DNA of 64,000 bases from Bacteroidia bacterium (GCA_020051175.1 JAGVJJ010000044.1:62001-126000); one strand, 5' to 3'; counted from the stretch's first letter, positions 46,927 to 56,880 are shown. Notes: a model not told the origin generated them from the letters alone. Made by a program: numbers and translations.

Positions 46927-47973
46927 TCAGCTGAGAGGCTTATCCATATTGCGTTTTTTGATTCTAATCCATAGGTAACATAAGCTGCTGGAGCTTACTA
47001 TAATTGCCACAAAAGCTGTGATTAGCACTAATGGTGAAGTGATGGTTCTGTATATTTCCGTAGCAATATTCCCTATGATTACCCATTGAATAACATAAAT
47101 TACAGTTATGTTTTTCCCAAGCCACCTGAGATACTTCATAACGGGCTGGTTTTGACTAATTTTCTCTAATCCTTTTACTAAAAGACCATAAAAAAAGAGG
47201 AATGTGATTGTCCAGCAAAAGAATACAACTCCATGATGGTAGTAGCTTTGCAGGTTTGATGCTGTTGAAATGGCATATTGGTAGGTAAAAGCAAAGAACA
47301 GGAGAAATAGCAAGGTAAGTATGATTTTTGCTTTTAAAGAGTCCAATATGCTGAAATCATATTGAATGCTAAGTTTATACAGCGCAATCCCTGCCAGTGA
47401 ATAGGAAAGCCATGGGAATAGTGGGAAGTAGGACCAGGTGCTATCGCCATAAATAAAAGCCAGGAAATACAATAGAGCTTTATCGTCTGGTTTTGTTGTG
47501 TTATCCAGTAAAAAGATTCCTAGAAAACTTACAGCAAATGCAAATAACAGGGAAAGGACAAAATGTTTATCCAGTACTTTTTTTAGCAGCGCAATGATAA
47601 TGATGCTTAATCCTGCATTCAGCAACACATCCACTCCAAATATATAGTCTAAAATATTTATATAAGGGTATTCGCCTTTGGCTACAGCAATAAGAAGGTT
47701 AAGATTTAATGCAATATTAAGTGCAAGGCCGAGAGCAATGATTTTAATTCCCCGTATTACAAGGTGCTTTGTTGTTTTTTGAGAAGACGCAATAAAATAT
47801 CCAAGAAAAAGTAAGAATACCGGGGCTACAGGCGGTCCACCGAGGAAAAGCAATATTTTTCCGATATCACTTTTGAATATTGACTCCGATGCGAATAACT
47901 CAATTATGTGCACCTGTATCATCAGCAGGGCGGCTATTCCTTTGAGTAAGTCGGCAGTCTGGGTCCTTGCCAT
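46927..47973 (-). CDS. Heparan-alpha-glucosaminide N-acetyltransferase-like membrane acyltransferase (DUF1624-like)
   Basis: 348 residues from ATG 47973, with about ten membrane helices. The N-terminus TADLLKGIAALLMIQVHIIE carries the conserved lysine/arginine and histidine of this acyltransferase group, and GPPVAPVFLLFLGYFI follows. The ending WIRIKKRN is cytoplasmic. It follows recQ by 17 bases on the same strand. Substrate unknown; transfer of an acyl group to a cell-surface sugar or lipid is likely. A GTG at 47982 is an alternative start that adds three residues. Confidence 0.75.
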   Translation of the reverse strand: MARTQTADLLKGIAALLMIQVHIIELFASESIFKSDIGKILLFLGGPPVAPVFLLFLGYFIASSQKTTKHLVIRGIKIIALGLALNIALNLNLLIAVAKGEYPYINILDYIFGVDVLLNAGLSIIIIALLKKVLDKHFVLSLLFAFAVSFLGIFLLDNTTKPDDKALLYFLAFIYGDSTWSYFPLFPWLSYSLAGIALYKLSIQYDFSILDSLKAKIILTLLFLLFFAFTYQYAISTASNLQSYYHHGVVFFCWTITFLFFYGLLVKGLEKISQNQPVMKYLRWLGKNITVIYVIQWVIIGNIATEIYRTITSPLVLITAFVAIIVSSSSLCYLWIRIKKRNMDKPLS

Positions 47974-47990
47974 ATGGGTCACATAACCTC

Positions 47991-50198
47991 TTAGTTTCCG
48001 AATTCACTCATAAAGCGTATACGCAGCAAACGCATTTCTTCTTCCGTATATTCATCTTCTCCCAGCTCTGCGAGGGCAGCTTCAATGGAATCGGTATCCG
48101 ACTCTTTGAAGTATTCTATGGCCTCCTGCTGTTTATCATCATCTATATTGTCGTTGATGTAATAAGCGATATTTACCTTGGTGCCGGAAGAAACAATACT
48201 TTCAATTTCTGTGATTAGTTCTGAAAGGCTTAAACCTTTAGCACTCGCAACATCTTCCAAAGGTAGTTTCCTGTCTATGCTCTGAATAATGTGAACTTTT
48301 AAGCCGGACTTATTTACAATAGATTTTACAACCATGTCGGATGGCCGCTCAATCTCGTTCTCCTCAACGTATTTATTGATAAGGTCAAGGAATGGTTTTC
48401 CGAACTTTTGTGCTTTACCTTGTCCAACACCGGTAATATTTACCAGCTCTTCCATCTTAATAGGATACTGGATGGCCATTTCTTCCAATGACAGCTCCTG
48501 GAATATCACATAAGGAGGGAGCTTCATCTTGTGCGCTGTTTGCTTCAATAAGTCCTTTAATGCAGCAAATAAAACCGGGTCAGCACCGGAACCAGCTTTG
48601 TTCCCTGCTCCACCGGCTTCATCGTCATCTGAGTCGGTACCTTCATAATCATGATCTTTTGTGATCATGATGCTGAAAGGCTCTTCCATAAAATCTTTCC
48701 CCTCTTTGGTTACTTTCAGCAAGCCGTAATTTTCAACATCCTTTGCCAAAAGCCCTGATACCAATGCCTGACGGATAACAGCATTCCAGTATTTTTCATT
48801 TTTATCGTCCTCAGCACCTTTGCCAAAACACTCCAGTTCTGTATGTTTGTAGGATTTGGTTGTAGAGTTAACGGTACCTAAAAGAATATTGATGATGTCT
48901 TTTGTCTTGAACTTTTCTTTAACATCCTGTATGGCTTCAATAGCAAGGGCCACATCGTCCATTCCCTCAAACTTTTGTTTCGGGCTTCGGCAGTTGTCGC
49001 ACATGTTGCCACAGCCAGTTTCATCAAACTCTTCCCCAAAGTAATGAAGTAAGAATTTCCTTCTGCAGCTGGATGTTTCAGCATAGGAAACGGTTTCGTG
49101 AAGCAATTGCTTTCCTATCTCCTGTTCGGAAACAGGTTTGCCTTTCATGAATTTTTCCAGCTTCTGAATATCATCGTGACTATAGAACGTAATGCAATTG
49201 CCTTCCCCGCCATCACGTCCGCTGCGGCCGGTTTCCTGGTAGTAACCTTCCAGTGATTTTGGAATATCATGGTGGATCACAAAACGAACATCCGGCTTGT
49301 CAATGCCCATTCCAAAAGCAATGGTAGCAACAATTACATCAATATCTTCCATCAGGAACAGGTCCTGGGTTTTGGCCCTTTCCTTCGCTTCCAGCCCGGC
49401 ATGGTACGGCAATGCTTTAATGCCATTTACACGTAAGGTTTCAGCCAGCTCATCCACTTTTTTACGGCTCAGGCAGTATACTATACCTGATTTTCCCTGG
49501 TTTGCCTTGATGTATTTGATAATTTCCTTGATAACATTCTGTTTCGGACGAATATCATAATACAGGTTAGAGCGGTTGAATGAGGATTTATAGAGGTTTG
49601 CACCTACCATTCCCAGGTTTTTCTGTATGTCAGCCTGCACTTTAGGGGTAGCAGTAGCTGTTAAGGCAATAATAGGCACTTTGCCAATTTCTTCAATGAT
49701 GTGGCGAAGCCTGCGGTATTCAGGACGAAAATCATGTCCCCATTCAGAAATACAGTGTGCTTCATCAATGGCAAAGAATGATATTTTAATTTCTTTGAAA
49801 AACGATACATTCGCCTCTTTGGTAAGACTTTCAGGGGCCACATACAACAACTTTGTTTTGCCATCGGTAATGTCTTTTTTTACTTTGGCAATCTCCATTT
49901 TCGACAATGAAGAATTCAGGAAATGTGCAATGCCCTCTTCATTACCAAAATTACGCAATGCATCTACCTGGTTTTTCATCAATGCAATAAGCGGGGAAAT
50001 AACAATGGCAGTACCATCACTTACCAATGCAGGAAGCTGATAGCACAATGATTTCCCACCACCGGTAGGCATTATTACAAAAGTATCTTTCCCTTCCAGC
50101 AGTGTAGTGATTATGGCTTCCTGCTGTCCCTTAAAACTTTCAAACCCAAAAAATTTTTGTAAGTAGTGTTGTAGAGATGTTCCAATATCGAGCATCAT
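47991..50198 (-). CDS. recQ: ATP-dependent DNA helicase RecQ
   Basis: 735 residues. Helicase core with Walker A MPTGGGKSLCYQLP, DEAH box AIDEAHCISEWGHDFRPEYR, and the ETGRSGRDG motif VI. It continues with the RecQ zinc domain (CRRKFLLHYFGEEF..CGNMCDNC), a winged helix and an HRDC domain (about 520-600: YVIFQELSLEEMA, ITGVGQGKAQKFG), plus a C-terminal acidic extension of about 120 residues. It unwinds DNA 3' to 5' in repair and recombination. It is divergent from kdsD, which is a common arrangement in Bacteroidota. Confidence 0.96.
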   Translation of the reverse strand: MMLDIGTSLQHYLQKFFGFESFKGQQEAIITTLLEGKDTFVIMPTGGGKSLCYQLPALVSDGTAIVISPLIALMKNQVDALRNFGNEEGIAHFLNSSLSKMEIAKVKKDITDGKTKLLYVAPESLTKEANVSFFKEIKISFFAIDEAHCISEWGHDFRPEYRRLRHIIEEIGKVPIIALTATATPKVQADIQKNLGMVGANLYKSSFNRSNLYYDIRPKQNVIKEIIKYIKANQGKSGIVYCLSRKKVDELAETLRVNGIKALPYHAGLEAKERAKTQDLFLMEDIDVIVATIAFGMGIDKPDVRFVIHHDIPKSLEGYYQETGRSGRDGGEGNCITFYSHDDIQKLEKFMKGKPVSEQEIGKQLLHETVSYAETSSCRRKFLLHYFGEEFDETGCGNMCDNCRSPKQKFEGMDDVALAIEAIQDVKEKFKTKDIINILLGTVNSTTKSYKHTELECFGKGAEDDKNEKYWNAVIRQALVSGLLAKDVENYGLLKVTKEGKDFMEEPFSIMITKDHDYEGTDSDDDEAGGAGNKAGSGADPVLFAALKDLLKQTAHKMKLPPYVIFQELSLEEMAIQYPIKMEELVNITGVGQGKAQKFGKPFLDLINKYVEENEIERPSDMVVKSIVNKSGLKVHIIQSIDRKLPLEDVASAKGLSLSELITEIESIVSSGTKVNIAYYINDNIDDDKQQEAIEYFKESDTDSIEAALAELGEDEYTEEEMRLLRIRFMSEFGN

Positions 50199-50364
50199 TT
50201 TAGTATTTGTTATTAAACTTATGGTGTGTATACAGTATCAAAGAAAAAAACTATTTTTATACCGGTTTACCAAAGTCTGTTTCTGTTTGGTACGTAATGT
50301 AAATATATAAAAAAAAATGTTGTAATAACAGACTGTTACACACTTTATTTAATTTTTCTACGAA

Positions 50365-51336
50365 GTGAATAATTCTTTCGATAAAATAGCCGAATTAGCC
50401 AAACTTACCTTAACCATTGAGGCGGATGCTGTTCGTAACCTGCAAAAATCTATCAATGCCGATTTTATAGCAAGTGTTAAACTGATTTATGAATCGAAAG
50501 GAAGGGTTGTTGTCACGGGAATTGGGAAGAGTGCCATTATTGCACAAAAGATTGTGGCTACATTGAATTCTACAGGAACCCCTTCGGTATTCATGCATGC
50601 AGCGGATGCCATACATGGAGATTTAGGTACACTGCAACAGGATGATGTGGTAATTTGTATCTCCAAAAGCGGAAATACCCCTGAAATTAAGGTGTTGGTA
50701 CCTCTTTTAAAAACAGGTGGAAACAAATTGATTGCACTTGTTGGAAATACGGAGTCTTATCTTGCGAAGCAATCGGATTATATACTGGATACAACGGTGG
50801 AGAAGGAAGCGTGTCCGAACAACCTTGCTCCGACTACCAGCACTACGGCACAGCTGGCTATGGGTGATGCGTTGGCCGTTTGTCTGCTTGATTACAGAGG
50901 TTTTTCGAGTAAAGATTTTGCCAAATACCACCCTGGTGGGGCTTTAGGTAAACGTTTATATTTAAAGGTGGGTGATATCGCCATTCAAAATCAAAGGCCA
51001 CAGGTCAGGCCCGAAGATTCCATAAAATCCGTGATTCTTGAAATATCATCCAAACGCCTTGGGGCCGCTGCTGTTATTGACGATAGTGGAAACCTGGCGG
51101 GAGTAATAACTGATGGGGATTTGAGAAGGATGCTTGAAAAGGCCGATTCTATTGCCAATCTGAGGGCTTTGGATATTATGAATAAAAACCCAAAGAGGGT
51201 AGAGGCGGATGAGCTGGCAATAAATGCCATGCAGGTACTGGAACAATATAACATCACTCAATTAATTGTAACGGATAAAGGAAAATACACTGGTTTTGTA
51301 CATTTGCATGACTTGGTAAAGGAGGGAATAATCTGA
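50365..51336 (+). CDS. kdsD: Arabinose-5-phosphate isomerase (KpsF/GutQ family)
   Basis: 323 residues from GTG 50365. A SIS domain (VVTGIGKSAIIAQKIVATL, CISKSGNTPEIK, NNLAPTTSTTAQLAMGDAL, YHPGGALGKRL) is followed by two CBS domains (about 205-323; GAAAVIDDSGNLAGVITDGDLRR and TQLIVTDKGKYTGFVHLHDL). It interconverts ribulose 5-phosphate and arabinose 5-phosphate, which starts Kdo synthesis for lipopolysaccharide. The start codon is GTG; no ATG lies in frame nearby. It runs divergent to recQ. Confidence 0.94.
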   Translation: MNNSFDKIAELAKLTLTIEADAVRNLQKSINADFIASVKLIYESKGRVVVTGIGKSAIIAQKIVATLNSTGTPSVFMHAADAIHGDLGTLQQDDVVICISKSGNTPEIKVLVPLLKTGGNKLIALVGNTESYLAKQSDYILDTTVEKEACPNNLAPTTSTTAQLAMGDALAVCLLDYRGFSSKDFAKYHPGGALGKRLYLKVGDIAIQNQRPQVRPEDSIKSVILEISSKRLGAAAVIDDSGNLAGVITDGDLRRMLEKADSIANLRALDIMNKNPKRVEADELAINAMQVLEQYNITQLIVTDKGKYTGFVHLHDLVKEGII

Positions 51337-51405
51337 TTTGTGGATGTACTGATTGTGCAGATTTGCAGATTTATTATTTACCGGTAAAACATAAATATCC
51401 TATTA

Positions 51406-52125
51406 ATGACTAAACGAATAGCTGCCATAGTGCCTGCATTTAACGAAGAAGAAGCAATTGCTTCTGTTGTTAATGATATTAACGCTATGGGAAAAGCGGA
51501 AGGGCTTGCTATTGATGTGGTTGTTGTAAATGATTGCTCTAAAGACAATACATCAAAAGTGATTGCCGGACTTCAGTGTATTGCTCTGAACCTGCCGATA
51601 AACCTGGGTATTGGAGGTGCTGTTCAGACGGGTTTTAAATATGCTTTAAAGAATGGTTACGATTATGCCATACAGGTTGATGGTGACGGGCAGCATCCTG
51701 CTTCTGAAATTCCTAAAATTGTAAATGCCGCTTTTAATGGTGGATATGACGTAGTGATTGGTTCCCGTTTTATTTCAAATGAAGGCTTTCAATCCTCTAC
51801 TATTCGCAGGGTTGGTATCAATTATTTCAAATGGCTGAACCGTTTGCTGTTGGGTATTGTTGTTCACGACAGCACTTCCGGTTTCAGGCTTGTAAATAAG
51901 GATGTGTTAAAAGTGGTATCGGATTATTATCCTGATGAGTACCCGGAACCGGAGGCCATTGTAGTGTACTCGCTTAAAAAATTTAAAGTAGGGGAAGTGG
52001 CGGTAAGCATGAAAGAGCGACAGGGAGGGGTTTCTTCAATCGGCCGCTTTGCTTCGGTTTACTATATGTTTAAAGTTACACTTGCTATTGTGTTTACGTT
52101 TACACGAATGAAATTCAGAAAGTAG
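51406..52125 (+). CDS. Glycosyltransferase family 2 (dolichyl-phosphate mannose synthase-like)
   Basis: 239 residues. GT-A fold with AIVPAFNEEEAIASVV, VVVVNDCSKDNTS, VDGDGQHPASEIPKIV (D-x-D in QVDGDGQ) and GSRFISNEGFQSS. The close relation to polyprenyl-phosphate sugar synthases, together with a DUF2304 membrane protein as the next gene, suggests that it loads a sugar on undecaprenyl phosphate for periplasmic GT-C enzymes, some of which lie further right. The C-terminus is a single hydrophobic helix region. Confidence 0.9.
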   Translation: MTKRIAAIVPAFNEEEAIASVVNDINAMGKAEGLAIDVVVVNDCSKDNTSKVIAGLQCIALNLPINLGIGGAVQTGFKYALKNGYDYAIQVDGDGQHPASEIPKIVNAAFNGGYDVVIGSRFISNEGFQSSTIRRVGINYFKWLNRLLLGIVVHDSTSGFRLVNKDVLKVVSDYYPDEYPEPEAIVVYSLKKFKVGEVAVSMKERQGGVSSIGRFASVYYMFKVTLAIVFTFTRMKFRK

Positions 52126-52216
52126 TTTGGAGTGAGGAGTCGGTAGTGCGTAGACTTATCTGGTTTGCGAATGCCGACAACGAACTACTGACTACAAACT
52201 ACTAATTAATAAAAGT
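52126..52216. repeat. Possible AGTCGGTAGT-type intergenic repeat
   Basis: The GT2-DUF2304 gap is filled by GGAGTGAGGAGTCGGTAGTGCG on the left and its rough inverse CGAACTACTGACTACAAACTACT on the right. This is the same facing-arm layout as the other intergenic elements but more degenerate. Confidence 0.4.
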
Positions 52217-52576
52217 ATGGTAAAGATTCAAATTATAGCAATAACAATCAGTTTACTGTTTTTGCTTTACATTGTTCGCCTGATTATAAAAGGAAAATTA
52301 CGCGAGGAATATTCCATTGTATGGATTGTGTGCACGCTTGTGCTGATAGTGTTTTCGTTCTGGAGAGATGGCCTGGAGATAATTGCACAGCTGGTAGGCG
52401 TGTATGAAGCACCCAACCTGGTGTTTACAGGTGCTATCTTTGCAACATTTGTCTACCTGTTGCACTTGAGTATTGTCGTATCCAAGCTGCACTCACAGAA
52501 TAAGCAGTTGGCACAGGAAATGGCCATATTCAAGGAAGAAATGCTGAAGTGGAAAAACGAACAAAAGAACAATTAA
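52217..52576 (+). CDS. DUF2304 family small membrane protein
   Basis: 119 residues: three membrane helices (about 4-22, 34-50, 65-90) and a C-terminal charged coiled-coil tail (SKLHSQNKQLAQEMAIFKEE). LREEYSIVWIVCTLVLIVFSF is the family signature. DUF2304 proteins typically follow a GT2 polyprenyl-phosphate glycosyltransferase gene, as here, and may anchor or assist it. Confidence 0.88.
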   Translation: MVKIQIIAITISLLFLLYIVRLIIKGKLREEYSIVWIVCTLVLIVFSFWRDGLEIIAQLVGVYEAPNLVFTGAIFATFVYLLHLSIVVSKLHSQNKQLAQEMAIFKEEMLKWKNEQKNN

Positions 52577-52596
52577 TTTTAGAATAAACGATACAT

Positions 52597-53700
52597 TTGA
52601 AAAAGCTTGCAGTAATAAACGGTTTAAGGGGGTATGCCATTCTGGGTGTAATTTATTTTCACCTTCTTGGTGTTTTTTTTAACCGTCCGGGCTGGGTTAC
52701 GTATTATATTTTTGATGTGCCTATTTTCCCGTTGACCTATTTGGGGCACGGCTGGCTGGGGGTGGATTTGTTTTTTATACTTTCCGGTTTTGTATTGTAT
52801 CTGCCTTACGCAACCAAAAGCCGTGAGTTGACTACAAAATCTGATTTGTGGGGCTTTTATAAAAACCGTGCAGCACGCTTGTTGCCTTTGTATTATACAG
52901 TGGTTATCATTTCTGTTATTTTTATTGTTAAATGGTCGCACATCCATGATTGGGCTTTCTGGAAAGAAATGCTGCTGATGTTTACCCTAACTTTTAATTT
53001 TACCAAAGAAACATTCATTCCTCAGAGTAATTATGTATTGTGGTCTTTAGGGATAGAGGTGTTGTTTTCCCTGATATTCCCATTGCTGATATGGGGGATT
53101 GCGAAAAGAGGAATAATCAAATTTTCGCTAATAGTATTTTACCTGAGCTTTATTGTCCGTATGGTTTCCTGCTGGTATCCCGAATATAATGTGGCTCCAC
53201 ACCTGAACATGATTAAAGACAGCATTTTTGGGCGCCTGGATGATTTTATTGTCGGGATGCTGATTTGTCACTGGTTTGTAACAGGATGGAAACAGGCGTG
53301 GTTTGAGCGCTACAGCATGCACTTGTTTTTAGTTTCAATGATTGTTATTACGCTGGGGTGTTACTTCTCAGATTATGTATTTCTTCACCTTTTGCCAGCC
53401 TGGTGTGAACCTATTATCAATACCGTGTTTCAGCTTGGGTTTGGCTTGCTGATATTGTCGCTTTTGCACATGTCGAAAAATCCTTTGCGTTATTTGTTTA
53501 CCAATAATTTTCTTCAATTGTGCGGAATGATGTGCTACAGTCTTTACCTGTGGCATGGTAACATGCGTATGGTATTTATGGCTGATTACAGCGTGTCGCG
53601 TATTATTGCTTATTGTTTCTTTTTGTTTGCGCTATCTTTCCTTTCCTATAGGTACATTGAATTTGGAAATAAGAAGCTGGGGGATGTGTTGCCGAAGTAA
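52597..53700 (+). CDS. Acyltransferase family 3 membrane protein
   Basis: 367 residues and about ten membrane helices. VINGLRGYAILGVIYFHLLG holds the conserved R and H of the family, followed by HGWLGVDLFFILSGFVL and FYKNRAARLLPLYYTV. It O-acetylates or succinylates a surface sugar or lipid, substrate unknown. The start appears to be TTG 52597, since no ATG is available before the conserved region. It lies 20 bases after DUF2304 and completes a GT2-DUF2304-acyltransferase module. Confidence 0.9.
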   Translation: MKKLAVINGLRGYAILGVIYFHLLGVFFNRPGWVTYYIFDVPIFPLTYLGHGWLGVDLFFILSGFVLYLPYATKSRELTTKSDLWGFYKNRAARLLPLYYTVVIISVIFIVKWSHIHDWAFWKEMLLMFTLTFNFTKETFIPQSNYVLWSLGIEVLFSLIFPLLIWGIAKRGIIKFSLIVFYLSFIVRMVSCWYPEYNVAPHLNMIKDSIFGRLDDFIVGMLICHWFVTGWKQAWFERYSMHLFLVSMIVITLGCYFSDYVFLHLLPAWCEPIINTVFQLGFGLLILSLLHMSKNPLRYLFTNNFLQLCGMMCYSLYLWHGNMRMVFMADYSVSRIIAYCFFLFALSFLSYRYIEFGNKKLGDVLPK

Positions 53701-53709
53701 TATTTTTTT

Positions 53710-53755
53710 GAGCGGGACGCTCTAAAATATTGGCACGAGTGGGACACTCGCGCCA
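53710..53755. repeat. CACGAG-type hairpins between convergent genes, copy 2
   Basis: Two neighbouring hairpins: GAGC-GGGAC-GCTC (53710-53722) and TGGCACGAGT-GGGAC-ACTCGCGCCA (53731-53755, one mismatch). The second shares the CACGAGyGGGAyrCTCG core with 24904-24938. Both copies sit between convergent 3' ends. Confidence 0.65.
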
Positions 53756-53764
53756 AATCGAAAT

Positions 53765-54508
53765 CTAATAAATGTACTCATAATAAGAGCAATTTGTAGT
53801 GTTCCCTGATTCATAAGAATGTAAAATACAGCTTGTCCGCTTTTTATTTTCTGTATCATAGGTATATGATATTGTCCATTTACTAAAGCCATTTACTTTA
53901 GAATATTGTCTGCAATTTGCTTGTGTAATATTGTTTTGTTGATCTAAGAATTCCTTTGTTTTTACTATTGTGGTGGTGGTGCCACCCTTCTTTGTTTTAT
54001 TCTTATATTTCTTTTTGCTGTATATTATATTTTTATTTCTTTTTGTTTTTTCTACAGAAAGCAGTTTCCCATTTTTTAATAGTACCCGCACCTCCTTATT
54101 CTTTAACTTATATGTTTTTAATTTGCTTTTATACCTTTTGCCATTGTCTGTAAGTATTGCAATCCTCGTTTTTTGGTTAGGATAGGAATAATCTATAGAA
54201 TATGTTCTTAGAATGGTATCGTATTTTGTGAAGCCGGTTTTATTTTTCCATCTGTTTAAGGAATCATATGTGATATATTCTACTTCAGAAGTGTCTTGAC
54301 CATTGTACAAAAAAATGGATTTGTATACGAGTCCGCTATTGTTAAAGTAATAGTGCCATCTTAGTGTGCGGTCTTCCTTTCCTTCTGAAGAATATATTTT
54401 TATTTCTTTGAATTTATCAGAAGCGGGTTTTCTGATCATTATTTTATTGCTTTGTCCATAAAAGACAAAGCTGGAAAATACAAAGAGTAGAATAAGGTTA
54501 TATTTCAC
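53765..54508 (-). CDS. Hypothetical secreted protein
   Basis: 247 residues with a signal peptide (YNLILLFVFSSFVFYGQ). The mature part is basic and rich in Lys, Tyr and Thr, with repeated short strands of the type YDSLNRWKNKTGF and SYTYDTENKKRT that recall RHS/YD-type beta units, but there are too few to call. I recognise no domain. Its ATG is 2 bases from the stop of the upstream TPR glycosyltransferase gene, so it is probably the second gene of that transcript. Confidence 0.65.
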   Translation of the reverse strand: MKYNLILLFVFSSFVFYGQSNKIMIRKPASDKFKEIKIYSSEGKEDRTLRWHYYFNNSGLVYKSIFLYNGQDTSEVEYITYDSLNRWKNKTGFTKYDTILRTYSIDYSYPNQKTRIAILTDNGKRYKSKLKTYKLKNKEVRVLLKNGKLLSVEKTKRNKNIIYSKKKYKNKTKKGGTTTTIVKTKEFLDQQNNITQANCRQYSKVNGFSKWTISYTYDTENKKRTSCILHSYESGNTTNCSYYEYIY

Positions 54509-54510
54509 GT

Positions 54511-56880
54511 TTACTTTTTCAACTTCGCCTTCTCATCCTTCGCCCAATTCAGGTTGCCTTGTGCCAGTTTGTGATCGGGTTGCAGCTCCAGTGCTTTGGT
54601 GCAGGCTTCAATGCCTTTGTCCCATTGCTTCATCATGTTATAAGCAGCACCCATATTGCTGTATGCATCGGCATAGTTGGGTTTTAGTTTAATAGCTTGC
54701 TTACAGGCTTCAACACTTTTATCGTAAAGCCCTTTGTTGTAGTAGTTCAGGCTTAGGTCGAGGTAGTTTTCAGGTGTAGGATCTTTTTTCACAGTTTCCT
54801 CCAGTTTTACAAGCTGGTCGCGCTGGTTTTGTGCATCGGCCAGATTGTTTTTAGCCAGCTGAAAATCAGGTTTGATGGCAATTGCTTTGTTGCAGGCTTC
54901 AATGGCTTTGTCGTACTGTTTTAAAATGGAATAAGCGGAGCAGATATTATTATATGCATCTGCATAATCAGGTTTTAGTTTTACAGCTTCTAAACCGGCT
55001 TCCACACATTTTTCATATTTGCCTGCCTGGTAATATAACAGGCATAAATCGAAATATTTTTCAGCGGTAGGTGCCTTTTTGATTTCTTCGGCCATCAGCT
55101 CAATTTTTCCCTTTTTGTTTTTGCTTGCTTCCAGGTATTGGCGTGCTTCCTCGTTGCCAGGCATAATGTCCAGTGTGGCTTGTGCGGCAACATTCAATTT
55201 ATCCCATTCGCCAGCATCGTTGTAGGCTCTCATTAAGGCTTGCCTTCCGCCAAGACTGCCGGGCGCAAGTTCCACCGATTTTTCAAGCATTGGAATAGCT
55301 TCAGCATAGCGTTTCTGGTTCAACAAAAAATTTCCGTAAAAGTGCCATGAATCCGGCTGACCGGGGTTGAATTCAGTTGCATTCTTGAAATACCTTTCCG
55401 CTGTTTCCTTATCACCGGTAGCATTTTTCAAAACACCCATGTTGATGTGAAGCGCGCTGTAATGCGGCCACATGGTTAATGCTTTGGTAAAACAATTTTC
55501 AGCTTCCACATAATCGCCCTGAGCCATTCTGCTCAATCCGTAATTCATTAATCCACGGGCGTTTTTAGGACTTTTGATGGTAACATCCTTCCACAGGCTT
55601 TCTTCTGTTTTCCACACTCTATTGCGTTCCACGGTTCCATAAGAGTACCCAGATAAGATCACTAAAGCTGCAATGGCTATAACCATTTCATATTTTACAG
55701 AAGTGTTTGTATAATATTTTTTGTATTTCATCAGTAACAAGCCGATGGTCCAGCAAACACTGATAACAAGGCCGACATAAGGGAAGAAAATGCGGTGGTC
55801 ATTTAAAACTTCTGCAAACGGAATAACGCTTGACGAAGGAACCAGTGCTAGGAAAAACCAAAGTATACCATAACTTACAGGGCGCAGGCGTTTGTCCTTC
55901 GAAAAAAGAAAAGCGATTGCAGCCATTGCAAAAATGAATGCCATGCCCATAAAAAAGCGGATATCGCCCATTTTTTGCAGCGGTTCCCAGTCGGTATCGG
56001 CACTTAGGCCCAAAGGGAGGAAAAATGTGGTAAAATAATGAACAATAACAAAAGGCTGTGTGATAAGGTAGCTGAACACTGAACGTCCTCCGGATTCCCA
56101 GGTAGGCGGTGTCATGTGGTCGATAAATTTGTACATCACCACACAGAAAATAAAGGAAGGAAGTGTTTTTTTTATGACAACAAACAACTGTTTAAAATGT
56201 TTCTTCTGAAAAATCTGGTAAAGGCTCATGTTATCTTCAAACAGAAGGATGTAGAAGAATAAAAGAGGCGCAAACATAACAGCGGTTGGCTTTGCAAGTC
56301 CACCAATAAATACCGGAATAAGATATAAGTGGTACTTTCTGCTTAAAGGCGAAAAAATATAAAATATGAAGCCAAGCACAATGAAAAAGGTGGATTGGAG
56401 GTCGGAGCGTGCGATGATGTAATTGATGGTTTCCGCATTTGCAGGGTGCAGCAAGTACCATGCTACTGCAGCTGCTGCAAAGTAAAAGTTCCAGCTGTTT
56501 TTATAAGAAACATTAAAAATTTTGAATATGAAAAAGAACATAATTATTCCCTGAAACAGGAATGTGATAAATGCCGAAAGGTGGAAATAAAACATATCGT
56601 ACCCCTTTCCAAGCCAATAATCAATTGCAAGTGAAGTGCTTACTACGGGCCTGTACGACTGGTTGCTTGGCAGTGAGCTGAATGTAGTTGCATCCTTAAA
56701 AAACATAGGGATGTTACTGATGTCACGTATAAACAGATTATTTTCTATAGCGTGGGAGTCATCAAAGTGAAATGCGTTGCCAAAATGGTTGGAATAAACG
56801 AGAGTTGCTGCAGCAATCACAAGTGCAAAAAAAATAAGAACCTTTTCTTTGTTTAGCCCCTCCAATAATTGTTTGATCAT
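54511..56880 (-). CDS. TMTC-like membrane glycosyltransferase with TPR repeats
   Basis: 789 residues. The N-terminal 400 residues are a polytopic GT-C-type domain with YSNHFGNAFHFDDSHAIENN (acidic loop after the first helix) and SNQSYRPVVSTSLAIDYWLG, which parallel eukaryotic TMTC O-mannosyltransferases. The C-terminal 370 residues contain about nine TPR units that end in KLAQGNLNWAKDEKAKLKK. GT-C enzymes use a polyprenyl-phosphate sugar on the outer face of the membrane, so the GT2/DUF2304 pair at 51406-52576 is a possible donor source. The TPR part could bring in the acceptor protein. The sugar and the acceptor are not known. Confidence 0.82.
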   Translation of the reverse strand: MIKQLLEGLNKEKVLIFFALVIAAATLVYSNHFGNAFHFDDSHAIENNLFIRDISNIPMFFKDATTFSSLPSNQSYRPVVSTSLAIDYWLGKGYDMFYFHLSAFITFLFQGIIMFFFIFKIFNVSYKNSWNFYFAAAAVAWYLLHPANAETINYIIARSDLQSTFFIVLGFIFYIFSPLSRKYHLYLIPVFIGGLAKPTAVMFAPLLFFYILLFEDNMSLYQIFQKKHFKQLFVVIKKTLPSFIFCVVMYKFIDHMTPPTWESGGRSVFSYLITQPFVIVHYFTTFFLPLGLSADTDWEPLQKMGDIRFFMGMAFIFAMAAIAFLFSKDKRLRPVSYGILWFFLALVPSSSVIPFAEVLNDHRIFFPYVGLVISVCWTIGLLLMKYKKYYTNTSVKYEMVIAIAALVILSGYSYGTVERNRVWKTEESLWKDVTIKSPKNARGLMNYGLSRMAQGDYVEAENCFTKALTMWPHYSALHINMGVLKNATGDKETAERYFKNATEFNPGQPDSWHFYGNFLLNQKRYAEAIPMLEKSVELAPGSLGGRQALMRAYNDAGEWDKLNVAAQATLDIMPGNEEARQYLEASKNKKGKIELMAEEIKKAPTAEKYFDLCLLYYQAGKYEKCVEAGLEAVKLKPDYADAYNNICSAYSILKQYDKAIEACNKAIAIKPDFQLAKNNLADAQNQRDQLVKLEETVKKDPTPENYLDLSLNYYNKGLYDKSVEACKQAIKLKPNYADAYSNMGAAYNMMKQWDKGIEACTKALELQPDHKLAQGNLNWAKDEKAKLKK

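Noticed and set aside
47983-48218. Plus-strand ORF opposite the recQ 3' end
   Set aside because: Entirely inside recQ on the other strand, no recognisable features.
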